64,000 nucleotides of DNA from Bacillus sp. FJAT-49736 (GCF_018343615.1 NZ_JAGYPI010000001.1:1506960-1570959), one strand, 5' to 3'; numbered from the stretch's first letter, positions 9,157 through 19,303 are shown. Program-made: numbers and translations. The notes: generated by a model not told the origin, from the sequence alone.

Positions 9157-9258
9157 TATCAGCACTTCCTATTTCATTTCTGATAGATATCTAGTTTCAT
9201 TATATCATAGGGACGTTCGATAGATTCCCCAAATTACTTGGTATCAATAGTAAAAAAA

Positions 9259-9278
9259 GGTGCCAAAAATGGCACCTA
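9259..9278 (-). terminator. Terminator of ypjP
   Basis: A perfect 8-bp stem AGGTGCCA / TGGCACCT with a 4-nt loop is followed on the minus strand by seven T residues, 4 bp after the ypjP stop codon. Confidence 0.88.
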
Positions 9279-9281
9279 TTC

Positions 9282-9866
9282 TTATACACTCATCCATTTT
9301 GGAGGAGTGTTTTTATCCCAATATATAGTTCCAAGTGCATAATGCTTTTGGTAGTTATCGAATTGCACATGGTAATGAAAATCAAAGTAATAACCATCCA
9401 TTGGAGGATGATCCCTTCTTACATGGAACCGAATAATATCTTCGTTTGTATTAGCATCATAAATATGAAATATTTTTTCTCCAATACCTCCACTCGGCTT
9501 CTCCGATATTGCTAATGCTTCCAGTCTTTCTTCCGGATATTCTTTCACTGTCATTTCTATTGCTCTTTGAATATTAGGCATAATCACTTGTCTAAATTCA
9601 TCTTCGATAACTGGACCGATTTTCTCTCCAAATTTTTCAAACGATTGTTTCTCAGCCTCTGCCATCATAGAATGGACAATGTTTTCCCTATCAAACTTAG
9701 ATTCTTGGAAGGATGTAATAGATTGATTTTGCGTCGAATTGTGCTTTTGCTGTTCTGATTTATCAACCTCTTGATTTCCATTCCAGAATGCATGTGCAGG
9801 GGTAACCATTCCAAACGTAAAAATGGAAACCAATACGACGATTGATTTTTTCAGCCACTTTTTCAC
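9282..9866 (-). CDS. ypjP: YpjP family secreted protein
   Basis: A 194-aa exported protein with a clear signal peptide (KKWLKKSIVVLVSIFTFG, cleavage expected after THAHA-like TPAHA, about residue 26). The mature part matches the YpjP family (IEMTVKEYPEERLEALAIS, HIYDANTNEDIIRFHVRRDH, FDFHYHVQFDNYQKHYALGT), a group of unknown function. The start is GTG at 9866 behind AAGGGGGGATG. It has its own terminator. Located next to ypiP as in B. subtilis. Confidence 0.85.
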   Translation of the reverse strand: MKKWLKKSIVVLVSIFTFGMVTPAHAFWNGNQEVDKSEQQKHNSTQNQSITSFQESKFDRENIVHSMMAEAEKQSFEKFGEKIGPVIEDEFRQVIMPNIQRAIEMTVKEYPEERLEALAISEKPSGGIGEKIFHIYDANTNEDIIRFHVRRDHPPMDGYYFDFHYHVQFDNYQKHYALGTIYWDKNTPPKWMSV

Positions 9867-10054
9867 GGTTCATCCCCCCTTCACTAAATCCTTATAAATT
9901 AACTATACTTTTCATAATTACTTCATTATCCTATGGAAAACTTAATTTAATTTTAAATATTTAGCACTTATTATTATTTTACTATGAAAAATGGTAAAAG
10001 AATAGGAAAACATTGTATAATTTGTTGCGGTTTTTGACTTTGCATTCTTTTCTA

Positions 10055-10828
10055 TTACAGTGTAATTACCCCATAATGGAATTTAGCAGATTGTCTTTTA
10101 TACACTTGGAAGTTAAACTCCTTAAAGAGTGGTGATCTAAAATGATCCTTCAAGACAATTCTAGACCTTGCCACCCTTTTTGCTTCTTTCATTGTATCAG
10201 AGGAGATGCCTCCATAAATAGCTAAATCCCGCAAAGCTTTTATCCCTTCTGATGTTAAAATCGATTCCTCAAACATTGGGTCAAAGTAGACGACATCAAA
10301 CATATTTTCCGAACATTTTTTAAAAAAATCCTCATAAAATGAGTGATGCACTTGTATCCTTTTCATTGCGACATTCATCTCGTCTACATCTGAGCACCAA
10401 TTACGCAAGCCTTTTTGAACAAGATATGCCAGGTACTTGTTGCCTTCTAGAGAAACTACTCTCCCAGTTTCTCCAACAGCAAAAGAAGCTGTGATACTAT
10501 CAGAGGCAAGCCCCATCGTACAGTCTAATACACTCATACCTTCCGATAGTTCTGCTGCATCTATAAATGGATCATGCTCACCCTTTAATAATCTTTTTAT
10601 TCTAAAGTTTGCTGAATTAGGATGAAAGAAAAAAGGAAGCTCGGACTTTCGCATATGTAATTCTAATCTTTCTTTTCCAGCAACTATACAGTCGTCATCA
10701 TAGTATTCTTGTAAAGACCGAATAGACTGTTTCCTTCTTACCACAAAAGGAATATGTAAATCCATTGCAACCTGTTTTCCATATTCATTCAATGCTTCTG
10801 TTGTTCTCCCAGCAGTCGTTACAAACAT
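10055..10828 (-). CDS. ypiP: Class I SAM-dependent methyltransferase (YpiP/RsmJ-like)
   Basis: A 257-aa cytoplasmic protein with a Rossmann-like SAM domain: motif I MSVLDCTMGLASDSITASF (about residues 100-118), motif II VVSLEGNKYLAYL and motif IV FDVVYFDPMFEES, where DPMFE resembles the DPMFP of RsmJ 16S rRNA methyltransferases. An RNA target is therefore likely but not proven. The ATG at 10828 is preferred (AGGTGA, 5 nt) over the GTG at 10837, which lies in the ribosome binding site. In B. subtilis ypiP also lies between ypjP and brxA (yphP). Confidence 0.83.
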   Translation of the reverse strand: MFVTTAGRTTEALNEYGKQVAMDLHIPFVVRRKQSIRSLQEYYDDDCIVAGKERLELHMRKSELPFFFHPNSANFRIKRLLKGEHDPFIDAAELSEGMSVLDCTMGLASDSITASFAVGETGRVVSLEGNKYLAYLVQKGLRNWCSDVDEMNVAMKRIQVHHSFYEDFFKKCSENMFDVVYFDPMFEESILTSEGIKALRDLAIYGGISSDTMKEAKRVARSRIVLKDHFRSPLFKEFNFQVYKRQSAKFHYGVITL

Positions 10829-10846
10829 ATTAATCACCTAAAAACA

Positions 10847-10864
10847 GGGTGTCACTTGACACCC
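10847..10864 (-). terminator. Terminator after brxA
   Basis: A perfect 7-bp stem GGGTGTC / GACACCC with a 4-nt loop, then a T-rich tract (TGTTTTTA) on the minus strand. It lies 177 bp beyond the brxA stop and ends just before ypiP begins. Confidence 0.72.
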
Positions 10865-11040
10865 TTCTAATATTAAGGCTGTTATCGTATAGAATGTAGT
10901 TTTTCGGATAGTGTTATAAATCTTAATATAGTATTAGCTAGGGGCATCTTTTATTAAAAAAGTTATTCATTCGTCCCCAAAGATCATAGATATTTTAAGA
11001 TTTTCGCCTGAAAAAGCAACAAAGTTTAAGAATGGAGCCT

Positions 11041-11478
11041 TTATTTACAATATTTTTGGAAAGCACTGGTTATATTATCAACAATTTCATCCACTTCATG
11101 ATCCTCTATGTCATCGCGAGGTATAAAATGCTCGACTTTCTTTCCATTTAAAATGGCCATCGATGGGGAAGATGGTTCATATTCTCCGAAATACTCACGC
11201 ATTTTAGCAGTTGCTTCTTTATCTTGACCAGCAAATACCGTGACTAAATGATTAGGCTTATTGTCACTCTTTACTACTGCTTCCACCGCTGCTGGACGTG
11301 CTAGGCCAGCAGCACACCCACATACAGAGTTAACTACTACAAGTGTTGTACCTTCAACAGATTCCATAAAGTTTTCTACTTCTTCAGCAGTTAATAGCTC
11401 TTTAAAATTAGCTTGGACAAGCTCTTCCCTCATCGGTTTCACTATTTGCTTCATATACTCTTCATATGCCATTGACAT
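11041..11478 (-). CDS. brxA: Bacilliredoxin BrxA (YphP)
   Basis: A thioredoxin-fold enzyme that removes bacillithiol from S-bacillithiolated proteins after oxidative stress. The 145-aa sequence carries the diagnostic NSVCGCAAGLARPA with Cys53-Gly-Cys55 instead of CxxC, together with TVFAGQDKEATAKMREYFGE and PSSPSMAILNGK, and starts MSMAYEEYMKQIV like B. subtilis YphP. It is the downstream partner of the ypgR-like gene, 15 bp away, and is followed by a terminator. Confidence 0.95.
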   Translation of the reverse strand: MSMAYEEYMKQIVKPMREELVQANFKELLTAEEVENFMESVEGTTLVVVNSVCGCAAGLARPAAVEAVVKSDNKPNHLVTVFAGQDKEATAKMREYFGEYEPSSPSMAILNGKKVEHFIPRDDIEDHEVDEIVDNITSAFQKYCK

Positions 11479-11493
11479 CTATATTGCCTCCTA

Positions 11494-12630
11494 TCACTTA
11501 TTTGCTTTTCTCGCTTCCGTCATTTGCTTCCATACAGACCCTTGAGCCGCTTCGCCGCCTTCAATTCTTTCGATTGCCATTTTAACTTGAAGCTGAACCT
11601 CAAACTCAGGATCATTTTCTGCCTCTTTTAATGCAGGAAGCGCGGTTTCATCTCCCTCTTCATAAAGAAACATCGCAGCTCTCCAACGCACAATTTTACT
11701 CTTATCTTTTAAGGCTTTAGCCATCGGCTGTATTGCTTCTTTAAATCCCAAATCCGACAAAGCATCTCCGGCTGTTCTTCTAACTGTTACTACCTTGTCT
11801 TCAAGACCTTTAAAAAGATATGGCAGCACTTTTTTATCCTTAATCATGCCCAAATATACAACTGCTAGACGTCTAATAGATGGTTTTTCATCCTCAAGCG
11901 CTTTTTCTAGAACGGGCAAGTCATTAATTTCTGGTTCATCCATCTGTTCTAATTGACGGTACCTAATGCGCCAATCCGGATCATCTAGCATTTCGATAGA
12001 AACCTTTTGTAATTTCTTAGATGTTTGTTGAGAATATTGCTCTGGGTTTTTAGCCATTGCAACCAGCCTATTCAATCGTTCTTCCGGATATGAAGCAACC
12101 ATTTCTTCCACTATTTCTTTACCGATTTGTTCTAGTTCACCGTAACGCACACCCTGCTCTTTCCATTTTCTCAGCAAAACATAATTATCACCTGGCAGCT
12201 GCGCCTGTTGCATTGCTTTCAGGAAATTTTCCGGCAAGCCAAATCGTTTTTCTTCTGTACCTTCTACTAGCTTTACTTGAAGCGGTATGCCTTTAAATAT
12301 TTGAATAAAAACATTAACCTCTCCGTAATGCTCATCTATTTTCTGTAGTGATGCATTTTTTGTTTGTTCATCTTCCCCAAAAATGACTCTAATTTTTGGT
12401 AAGATATTTTGCCAATCAACTTTTCCTTTCCGCTCCACTGCAAGAAAATCAGCAACATGATAAACCCCGTTTACACCCTCTATTTCTAGTATGGATCGAA
12501 TAATTGGCGGGGCTATATTGGAATGCTCCTCTTTATAATTTGTGCTTTTGCCTGCAGGAAGTTCTTCATCTAATATTATTTTCATTGTATTGGGACTTGG
12601 AGTAGGTTCAATTGAAACAATTTTCATCAT
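11494..12630 (-). CDS. ypgR: HEAT-repeat protein, conserved virulence factor C family (YpgR)
   Basis: About 378 aa. The N-terminal 85 residues look like the NFU/NifU N-terminal scaffold domain (SIEPTPSPNTMKIILDEELP, IEGVNGVYHVADFLAVERKG), and the C-terminal half (from about 210) is a run of HEAT-like helical repeats (PSIRRLAVVYLGMIKD, VVTVRRTAGDALSDLGF, KIVRWRAAMFLYEEGD). This matches the CvfC family named from Staphylococcus; the molecular role is unclear, probably protein-protein or Fe-S related scaffolding. The start is ambiguous between adjacent ATGs at 12630 and 12627 after GAGG. Probably cotranscribed with the ABC-F gene upstream and brxA downstream. Confidence 0.85.
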   Translation of the reverse strand: MMKIVSIEPTPSPNTMKIILDEELPAGKSTNYKEEHSNIAPPIIRSILEIEGVNGVYHVADFLAVERKGKVDWQNILPKIRVIFGEDEQTKNASLQKIDEHYGEVNVFIQIFKGIPLQVKLVEGTEEKRFGLPENFLKAMQQAQLPGDNYVLLRKWKEQGVRYGELEQIGKEIVEEMVASYPEERLNRLVAMAKNPEQYSQQTSKKLQKVSIEMLDDPDWRIRYRQLEQMDEPEINDLPVLEKALEDEKPSIRRLAVVYLGMIKDKKVLPYLFKGLEDKVVTVRRTAGDALSDLGFKEAIQPMAKALKDKSKIVRWRAAMFLYEEGDETALPALKEAENDPEFEVQLQVKMAIERIEGGEAAQGSVWKQMTEARKANK

Positions 12631-12644
12631 TAACACCTCATTTA

Positions 12645-14528
12645 CTACTTTAATGTCTCAGCAAGCTCAGACAAATATGTCCATCTCTCAATTAGCGTTT
12701 CAAGCGTTTCATCCTGGATTGCTATTTCCTCCATAATTTTTTGCGCTTTCTCAAAATCACTGCCAATATTATTAAGCTCAGCTTGTAGAGATTCTAATTT
12801 TTGTTCAGCTGCCAAAATATTATCATCAATTTCCTCCCATTCTTTTTTTTCCATATAACTCATTTTTTTCGATTTCTTTATATTCTTTTCAACAGTATGT
12901 GCAGAAACTTTTTCTTCTGTTTTCGTTTCTGACAGTTTAAGATCAAGGTATTCACTATATGTGCCATAATACCGATCGATAATTCCGTTGCCTTCAAAAA
13001 TTAAAAGTTGATCTGCTGTTTTGTCTAAATAATAGCGATCATGGGATACGGAAATAACAACTCCGGGAAATTCCTCCAAATAATCCTCTAATACTGTAAG
13101 CGTTTGTGTATCCAGATCATTTGTAGGTTCGTCGAGCAGCAGTACATTCGGCTTCTCCATCAACAGTCTTAATAAATACAGTCTCCTTTTTTCACCGCCA
13201 GATAGCTTTCTGATTGGAGTGCCGTGTGTATATAAAGGAAAAAGAAATCTTTCTAGCATTTGTGCTGCAGATATCATTTCCCCATCTTTTGTTGTAACGG
13301 AATCACCGAATTCACGGATATATTCAATCATACGTTTTGAATCATCCATATCTTCAGTTTCCTGTTTATAATAAGCTATTTTCACCGTTTGTCCGGTAAG
13401 AATCTCTCCTTCTGAAAGAGAAATGGTTCCTGCGAGCAGATTCATAAAAGTGGACTTTCCACTTCCATTTTTACCTATAATCCCAATGCGGTCGCCCGGT
13501 TTCACAAGCCAATTAAAATTCCTTAAAATGATTTTTTCCCCATACTCTTTATTGGCATTTTTAAATTCAAATACTTGCTTTCCTAGTCGGCTTCCTTGTA
13601 TTTGAAATTCTACATTATCATTTGTCGGAATTTTCCCGATGGTATCCTCAAGCTGTTCAAAGCGCTGAATTCTCGCTTTTTGCTTTGTGGATCTTGCTTT
13701 AGCACCACGCCTCATCCAGGCAAGCTCGTTTCGATATAAATTTCTTCTTTTGCTCTCACTTGCCAGATTTTCTTCTTCCCTTAACGATTTCGCCTCAATA
13801 AAGTCTTGATAGTTACCTTTATAGGAATATAGCCTGCCATGATCTAATTCAAATATTCGATTGACGACAGAATCAAGAAAATATCGGTCATGAGTTACGA
13901 GCAAAATGGCCCCGGGATATTTGTTCAGATAATCCTCCAGCCATTTAACAGAATCAAAATCCAAATGGTTAGTCGGTTCATCCAAAATTAATAGATCAGG
14001 CGTTTCAATTAGAACTTGCGCTAATGCTACCCGCTTCTTTTGTCCTCCCGATAAATTGCCAATTTGCTGCGTATAATCATGAATTCCTAATTTCGTTAAA
14101 ATTGTTTTGGCATTGGCATTTGCATCCCATGCATTAAGGGCATCCATTTGTTTATGCAGAGTAAATAGCTTATCCTGCAAACTGGTATTGTCAGGTTCTC
14201 TTTCCATTTGGATTAATATGCTCTCATATGCCTTAAACAGCTGGATAATTGCTGCTTCTCCTTGAAAGACCTGTTCCAATACAGTAAGCTCGGAATTTAA
14301 TTCGGGATTTTGCGATAAATACCCGATGGAATACTGATTAGGGTGGATGATTTCTCCGGAATCAGGCTCATCTGCACCTGTCAATATTTTTAATAAGCTG
14401 GATTTTCCTGTTCCATTTACTCCGATTATACCGACCCTATCCTTTTCACTAACATGAAAGGATATTTGTTTAAACAGTTGTTTTTCTCCGTAGGTTTTTG
14501 AAAGTTCTTCAACTGTTATTGATTTCAT
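12645..14528 (-). CDS. yfmR: ABC-F family ATPase (YfmR/Uup-like)
   Basis: A cytoplasmic twin-ATPase of the ABC-F type, with no membrane domain; these proteins act on the ribosome. First cassette: Walker A GVNGTGKSS (about residues 36-44), signature LSGGQKKRVALAQ, Walker B LLILDEPTNHLD. Linker with the ARSTKQKARIQRFEQLED arm. Second cassette: GKNGSGKST, LSGGEKRRLYLLRLL, LLLDEPTNDLD. A C-terminal coiled coil (about 560-627) gives the Uup/YfmR layout and length. YfmR and Uup relieve stalled ribosomes together with EF-P. ATG 14528 overlaps the ypgQ end by 20 bp. The choice of YfmR over other ABC-F members is by resemblance. Confidence 0.9.
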   Translation of the reverse strand: MKSITVEELSKTYGEKQLFKQISFHVSEKDRVGIIGVNGTGKSSLLKILTGADEPDSGEIIHPNQYSIGYLSQNPELNSELTVLEQVFQGEAAIIQLFKAYESILIQMEREPDNTSLQDKLFTLHKQMDALNAWDANANAKTILTKLGIHDYTQQIGNLSGGQKKRVALAQVLIETPDLLILDEPTNHLDFDSVKWLEDYLNKYPGAILLVTHDRYFLDSVVNRIFELDHGRLYSYKGNYQDFIEAKSLREEENLASESKRRNLYRNELAWMRRGAKARSTKQKARIQRFEQLEDTIGKIPTNDNVEFQIQGSRLGKQVFEFKNANKEYGEKIILRNFNWLVKPGDRIGIIGKNGSGKSTFMNLLAGTISLSEGEILTGQTVKIAYYKQETEDMDDSKRMIEYIREFGDSVTTKDGEMISAAQMLERFLFPLYTHGTPIRKLSGGEKRRLYLLRLLMEKPNVLLLDEPTNDLDTQTLTVLEDYLEEFPGVVISVSHDRYYLDKTADQLLIFEGNGIIDRYYGTYSEYLDLKLSETKTEEKVSAHTVEKNIKKSKKMSYMEKKEWEEIDDNILAAEQKLESLQAELNNIGSDFEKAQKIMEEIAIQDETLETLIERWTYLSELAETLK

Positions 14529-15168
14529 AGTCACCGTTCCATTCTTTATAAAACTGCTGTAGAAAAGCTTCTAAATACTGGTGTCTTTCCAACGCGATTT
14601 GTTTACCCGTATTTGTAAGCATTTTATCCTTTAATAATAATAATTTTTCATAAAAATGATGAATTGTCGAGGATTTACCATTTCGATAGTCATCCAGTGT
14701 CATATTTTCCCTCACTTGAATAGCGGGATCATACATAAGCTGTCCTTTTTTTCCGCCATAAGCAAATGCTCTGGCAATTCCAATAGAGCCAATCGCATCC
14801 AAGCGATCGGCATCCCGCACAGCCATTTGTTCAAATGTATGTAAAAAAGCCTCATTTCCACCTTTGAAAGAGATTTTTTCAATAATATCTACTATTTCCG
14901 CCTCCAATGTAGAAGGCAATGACAATGTATTTAAAAATTGATGCAGTTTATTGCTCCCAGCTAAAGAAGTAACGTTTAGCTTATCATCTGCAATATCATG
15001 CAATAAAGAGGCCATTTCTATGATAAACAGATCCCCTTTTCCCTCACATTTTGCTATATACAGAGAGAGATTCCGCACCCGGTCTACATGGTACCAATCA
15101 TGTCCGGTTGAATCTTCGCCCATTTCCTTTCGCACAAATTCTTCGGTTCTTCCAATTATATGCTTCAC
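14509..15168 (-). CDS. ypgQ: HD-domain phosphohydrolase YpgQ
   Basis: A metal-dependent HD hydrolase of the YpgQ/YedJ type; the B. subtilis relative has been described as a deoxynucleoside triphosphate pyrophosphohydrolase. Metal ligands: HDWYHVDRVRNLSLYIA (first His), MASLLHDIADDK (HD pair) and AVRDADRLDAIGSIGIARAF (distal Asp). I place the start at GTG 15168, preceded by GGGGGAGGAGG at good distance, not at the ATG 27 bp upstream whose first codons are that ribosome binding site. The product is then 219 aa. It overlaps the ABC-F gene and is near ypgR, as in B. subtilis. Confidence 0.88.
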   Translation of the reverse strand: MKHIIGRTEEFVRKEMGEDSTGHDWYHVDRVRNLSLYIAKCEGKGDLFIIEMASLLHDIADDKLNVTSLAGSNKLHQFLNTLSLPSTLEAEIVDIIEKISFKGGNEAFLHTFEQMAVRDADRLDAIGSIGIARAFAYGGKKGQLMYDPAIQVRENMTLDDYRNGKSSTIHHFYEKLLLLKDKMLTNTGKQIALERHQYLEAFLQQFYKEWNGDYEINNS

Positions 15169-15279
15169 CTTCAGAATTCCTCCTCCCCCATACATTTTAC
15201 CATCTTTACACTATAAAAAGTATTCAACTGCTTACAAAACACGAAAGGCCGTATGTTTAAAATACGACCTATTACCATC

Positions 15280-16131
15280 TTATAAATAGCTGTTAATCTT
15301 AGGAAAAACCTTCAAAGCATTATGATAAAAAACATCCGAATGGAATTTCTCTGGTATAATCTCTTTAACAAAATCAATATAAGTAGCAATTGGAGCTAAA
15401 GGCCAATCTGTGCCGAAAAGAAGCTTTTCATAGTGATCACAAAATTCTAATGCGTGTTTTAAATGATCGAAAAATCTGCCATTCAGCTTGTTTTTAAACT
15501 CCTTTTCCGTCCCAACAAGTAGCCCAGATAAGTCTGCATACATATTTGAATTTTTATATACTACCTCAGAACCTGTCAGCACCCATGGATCTCCAAAATG
15601 AGCCATCATAAATCTAATTTTCCGATGCTTTACTGCTACTTCATCTAAGGTTAATGGGTGAGAATACTTTAGTAACCCTCTTTCTGAATAGGTATCACCC
15701 GTATGAAAAACAACTGGGATATCATATTTTTCGGCTAAAGAATAAACAGGATCGTACACTTGATCAAAAGCATAAAAAGGATAATATCCTAAATATATTT
15801 TCATTCCAACGACATTCGGCTTTTGAATTTCATATTCTAACCTTTCTATTGCATTTTCATCTAAGGTATACGGATTGATGCCGGCACAATATACAATATT
15901 ATCTGGTAACTGCTCTTCTAAGTCCAACGCCATTGGTGTCTGTGCCTCCGGATCCGGAAATCCTAATCCAGCCGTTTCTGTCAATCCCATGCCAATCCCT
16001 AATACCACTCCTGCCTCACGATATTCATTGACAATTCCCTTATTAGAATAATCTACGAATGAAAGCTCTTTGGCAGTATGACGAAATTCTTTAATATTGG
16101 ATAAATGCATATGTGCATCAATTATTTTCAC
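15280..16131 (-). CDS. Amidohydrolase-2 family metal-dependent hydrolase
   Basis: A TIM-barrel amidohydrolase (283 aa) with the metal-ligand pattern of the amidohydrolase-2/decarboxylase group: DAHMHLS (residues 5-11), VVFHTGDTY (about 140), FMMAHFGDPW (about 175) and FGTDWPLAP (about 245). Substrate not deducible; relatives include decarboxylases and lactonases. The start is GTG at 16131 behind AGGAGAT. It lies 35 bp downstream of fhs on the same strand, so it may be cotranscribed, but a role in one-carbon metabolism is not supported by anything else. Confidence 0.85.
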   Translation of the reverse strand: MKIIDAHMHLSNIKEFRHTAKELSFVDYSNKGIVNEYREAGVVLGIGMGLTETAGLGFPDPEAQTPMALDLEEQLPDNIVYCAGINPYTLDENAIERLEYEIQKPNVVGMKIYLGYYPFYAFDQVYDPVYSLAEKYDIPVVFHTGDTYSERGLLKYSHPLTLDEVAVKHRKIRFMMAHFGDPWVLTGSEVVYKNSNMYADLSGLLVGTEKEFKNKLNGRFFDHLKHALEFCDHYEKLLFGTDWPLAPIATYIDFVKEIIPEKFHSDVFYHNALKVFPKINSYL

Positions 16132-16166
16132 ATTAATATCTCCTACGATTTACTTAATAAAAAAGA

Positions 16167-17855
16167 CTAGAAAAATCCAATAGCTCTGCCATTTTCATCT
16201 ACATTCATATTATATGCAGCAGGTTTTTTAGGGAGCCCCGGCATTGTCATAATTTCACCTGTAATAGCAACAATAAAGCCCGCGCCAAGCTTAGGTATTA
16301 ATTCACGGACATGAATCGTAAAATCCCTTGGTCTTCCGAGTTTTCCAGGATCATCAGACAATGAATACTGTGTTTTAGCCATACAAACCGGCAGTTTCTC
16401 CCATCCAAAATTCTTGAAATCATTTAATTGTTTTTGCGCTTTGGAAGAGAATTCAACATCTTTTCCGCCATAGACCCTTCGAATGATGGTACCAATTTTA
16501 TCCTCTAATGGCATGTCCAATTGATAAAGTTGCCTGAATGCATTCGAATTATTATCTATTGCTTCAAGAACCTTTTCTGCAAGATCTGTACCGCCTTGTC
16601 CGCCTTTTTCCCAAACCTCCGTCAATGCTACTGGGATGGAATTTTCCTCACACCAGCTTTTCAAAAGAGTTAGTTCTGCTTCAGAATCCGTTATAAAACG
16701 ATTAATAGCTACTACAAATGGCAGTCCGAATTGACCGATGGTTTCCACATGCTTTTTCAGATTTTCTAGTCCTGATTCCAATGCATCAGTATTTTCATTA
16801 GATAGCTCCGTTTTTGCTACGCCACCGTGCATTTTCAAGGCCCTGACCGTTGCTACAATGACAACCGCAGAAGGTGTTAACCTTGCAGATCTTGCTTTTA
16901 TATCCAAAAATTTTTCCGCCCCAAGATCTGCTCCAAAGCCTGATTCCGTTACAACATAATCTGCTAATTTTAATGCTGTTTTCGTAGCCATTACACTATT
17001 GCATCCATGGGCAATATTAGCAAAAGGCCCACCATGTACAAGTGCAGGTGTATGCTCTATCGTTTGAACTAAATTAGGCTTCAAAGCATCCTTCAGAAGC
17101 AGCGTAAGTGCACCTTCTACCCCTAAATCACCTACTGTAACTGGTTTTTTATCATAGTTATAGGCAATAACCATTTTCGATAACCGAATCTTTAAGTCTT
17201 CCAAATCATTTGCTAGGCATAAAACGGCCATTATTTCCGAGGCTACCGTAATATCAAAACCATCTTCTCTTGGAACACCTTGACCTGGACCACCAAGACC
17301 AATCACAATTTGCCGTAAAGCACGTTCATTTAAATCCAGACAGCGCTTCCAAACAATTCTGCGCGGATCAATCTGAAGTTGATTTCCTTGCTGAATATGA
17401 TTATCCATTAATGCAGCAAGCGCATTATTGGCGGTTGTAATGGCGTGAATGTCTCCGGTAAAATGAAGGTTTATATCTTCCATAGGAAGAACTTGGGAAT
17501 AACCTCCTCCTGTTGCTCCTCCCTTCATCCCCATCGTTGGCCCTAATGATGGCTCACGCAAAGCGATCATAACCTTTTTTCCTATTGATTGAAGTGCATC
17601 GCTTAACCCAACTGTTACAGTGGATTTTCCTTCACCAGCAGGTGTAGGATTTATAGAAGTTACTAAAATCAGTTTTCCGTCTTTATTTGCTTGCAATTTA
17701 TGTATTTTTTCAAACGATATCTTCGCTTTATATTTTCCATAAAAGTCAAGATCATCTTCCTGTAATCCTATTGTTGTTGCTACATCCTTTATAGGTAGCA
17801 AGTTTGCTTCTTGGGCAATTTCTATATCTGTTTTTATTCTATTATTGGAATTCAT
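16167..17855 (-). CDS. fhs: Formate--tetrahydrofolate ligase
   Basis: ATP-dependent synthesis of 10-formyl-tetrahydrofolate from formate and THF, feeding purine and formyl-methionine synthesis. The 562-aa length is typical. Landmarks: ATP loop [19 protein letters not shown] (about residues 72-90), [48 protein letters not shown] and the C-terminal [15 protein letters not shown]. The ATG follows GGAGGTAAGGGT. The gene is absent from the classical B. subtilis 168 map but common in Bacillaceae. It complements the folate genes dfrA and thyA elsewhere in the window. Confidence 0.97.
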   Translation of the reverse strand: MNSNNRIKTDIEIAQEANLLPIKDVATTIGLQEDDLDFYGKYKAKISFEKIHKLQANKDGKLILVTSINPTPAGEGKSTVTVGLSDALQSIGKKVMIALREPSLGPTMGMKGGATGGGYSQVLPMEDINLHFTGDIHAITTANNALAALMDNHIQQGNQLQIDPRRIVWKRCLDLNERALRQIVIGLGGPGQGVPREDGFDITVASEIMAVLCLANDLEDLKIRLSKMVIAYNYDKKPVTVGDLGVEGALTLLLKDALKPNLVQTIEHTPALVHGGPFANIAHGCNSVMATKTALKLADYVVTESGFGADLGAEKFLDIKARSARLTPSAVVIVATVRALKMHGGVAKTELSNENTDALESGLENLKKHVETIGQFGLPFVVAINRFITDSEAELTLLKSWCEENSIPVALTEVWEKGGQGGTDLAEKVLEAIDNNSNAFRQLYQLDMPLEDKIGTIIRRVYGGKDVEFSSKAQKQLNDFKNFGWEKLPVCMAKTQYSLSDDPGKLGRPRDFTIHVRELIPKLGAGFIVAITGEIMTMPGLPKKPAAYNMNVDENGRAIGFF

Positions 17856-17906
17856 ACCCTTACCTCCAAACCTTTATGATTGTCAGACCAAACAAATATA
17901 TTAATT

Positions 17907-18611
17907 TTAACCTTTGGAATCACTTGAAAAATATACCTCTTCATATGGCTGAACGACTACGAAGCCATCTCCTGAAAACTTCATTTGAATGGATTCGCCA
18001 CTTCCACGTCCAAGAAAAGTCTTAAAAGAAACATCCGTTACAAAATCTGGCTTTAAGTTTCCGGACCAGGCAACCGTTGCATTGGGATCTGTAAATACTG
18101 GGTTATCAGGTGTAACGAGCAATGTTAAAGGCTCATAATGAGATGTAATTGCCACTCTCCCGTTTCCTTCCAGTCTCACATTGAAGATTCCTCCTGCAAG
18201 CATTCCTGTAATTCGTCTCATTAGTTTTATGTCCCAGCCAATGGACTGCTCAAATGCTAATAAATTATTGCCGTTTACAATCAGAGCTTCATTATGCAAG
18301 TTAAGAATGGAGATTTTTTTGCCTTGATCGGCAATATATAATTTCCCATTTCCAGTCGCTTTCATTAAGGCAGTACCTTCCCCGGTCAATGCCTTTTTGA
18401 ATAGCCTCCCAATACCATGCTCCAGCATTCCTTCCCGTTCAAATTTTATATTTCCCCGATAGGATACCATAGAACCTGCTTTAGCCCATACCTTCCCGTC
18501 TAAATTTATTTCAAGAAGACGTGGTGTTTCTAGTTCAAATAAGCCTTGATGTTTATCTTCTTGCTTCGTTTGCTGAATAAATTGTTGTATGGAGTATTTT
18601 GAATCTTCCAT
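17907..18611 (-). CDS. AIM24 / TIGR00266 family protein
   Basis: A 234-aa beta-rich protein of the AIM24 (tryptophan RNA-binding attenuator-like) family. Typical elements: WAKAGSMVSYRGNIKFE (residues 40-56), the Gly-rich FKKALTGEGTALMKATGNGK, LYIADQGKKISILNL and GIFNVRLEGNGRVAITSHYE. Its role in bacteria is unknown; yeast AIM24 is mitochondrial. The ATG at 18611 has a GGGGTGAT site. Tandem with a methyltransferase gene upstream (14 bp gap) and fhs downstream. Confidence 0.87.
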   Translation of the reverse strand: MEDSKYSIQQFIQQTKQEDKHQGLFELETPRLLEINLDGKVWAKAGSMVSYRGNIKFEREGMLEHGIGRLFKKALTGEGTALMKATGNGKLYIADQGKKISILNLHNEALIVNGNNLLAFEQSIGWDIKLMRRITGMLAGGIFNVRLEGNGRVAITSHYEPLTLLVTPDNPVFTDPNATVAWSGNLKPDFVTDVSFKTFLGRGSGESIQMKFSGDGFVVVQPYEEVYFSSDSKG

Positions 18612-18625
18612 CTATATCACCCCAT

Positions 18626-19303
18626 TTAATTTACTTTTTTTAGGATAAATAATGTCATAAAGCTTAATGCTTGTTTTAATTCATTAGAAAGTCCATCTGT
18701 ATGCTGGGTGGAGACCCCTTTTTTATAAACTTTTGATTCAGCTATTTTCTCCCAACCATGCTTTAACGCAAGTTTTTCGAATTCCCATGGCATTATTGTA
18801 TTGCAAATGGCATTTTTACCTTCTAATCTTGGAAAACTATTAACACGTGGCATAGCAGTTGGTCCCAAAATCCCAAAACAACCATATCCGCCCTTTACAA
18901 TGATTCTGTTTATCTCATTCAATGCTATTAATGGTTTTTCCGTCCATTCCAAAGAATTAATGGCCATGACCCCATTAAATTGACTGTCTTCAAATGGTGT
19001 ATTCAATAAATTGCCTTGCATAAATGTTAAACGTTCGTTTTCAAGATTTTTGGCAATAGCAATCATTTTATCAGAAATATCCATTCCGATGACTTCATAT
19101 CCATTTTGACTCAATAATAAGGAACCATATCCATCTCCACAGCCGAGGTCTGCAATCAATCCTGGCGGGATATATTTATTGAAGAAAGGCATAATATCCT
19201 TTCTGCTGCCATGCATCCACATTTCTTTAGAATTGGAATGCCAATTTTCCGCATTTTCATTCCATTGTCTTTTTGTCTCCCCATCCCACGAAAATGAATT
19301 CAT
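18626..19303 (-). CDS. Class I SAM-dependent methyltransferase
   Basis: A 225-aa methyltransferase of the Methyltransf_11 kind. Motif I is LIADLGCGDGYGSLLL (about residues 49-64), followed by EVIGMDISDKMIAIAK, LLNTPFEDSQFNGVMAINSL and GGYGCFGILGP. Substrate unknown; such proteins act on small molecules or proteins. The ATG follows AAGGGGGAT. It heads a probable operon with the AIM24 gene. Confidence 0.85.
   Translation of the reverse strand: MNSFSWDGETKRQWNENAENWHSNSKEMWMHGSRKDIMPFFNKYIPPGLIADLGCGDGYGSLLLSQNGYEVIGMDISDKMIAIAKNLENERLTFMQGNLLNTPFEDSQFNGVMAINSLEWTEKPLIALNEINRIIVKGGYGCFGILGPTAMPRVNSFPRLEGKNAICNTIMPWEFEKLALKHGWEKIAESKVYKKGVSTQHTDGLSNELKQALSFMTLFILKKVN

Noticed and set aside
16167..19303. 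THF or other riboswitch near fhs
   Set aside because: The upstream gap of fhs is only about 50 nt and holds no recognisable aptamer.
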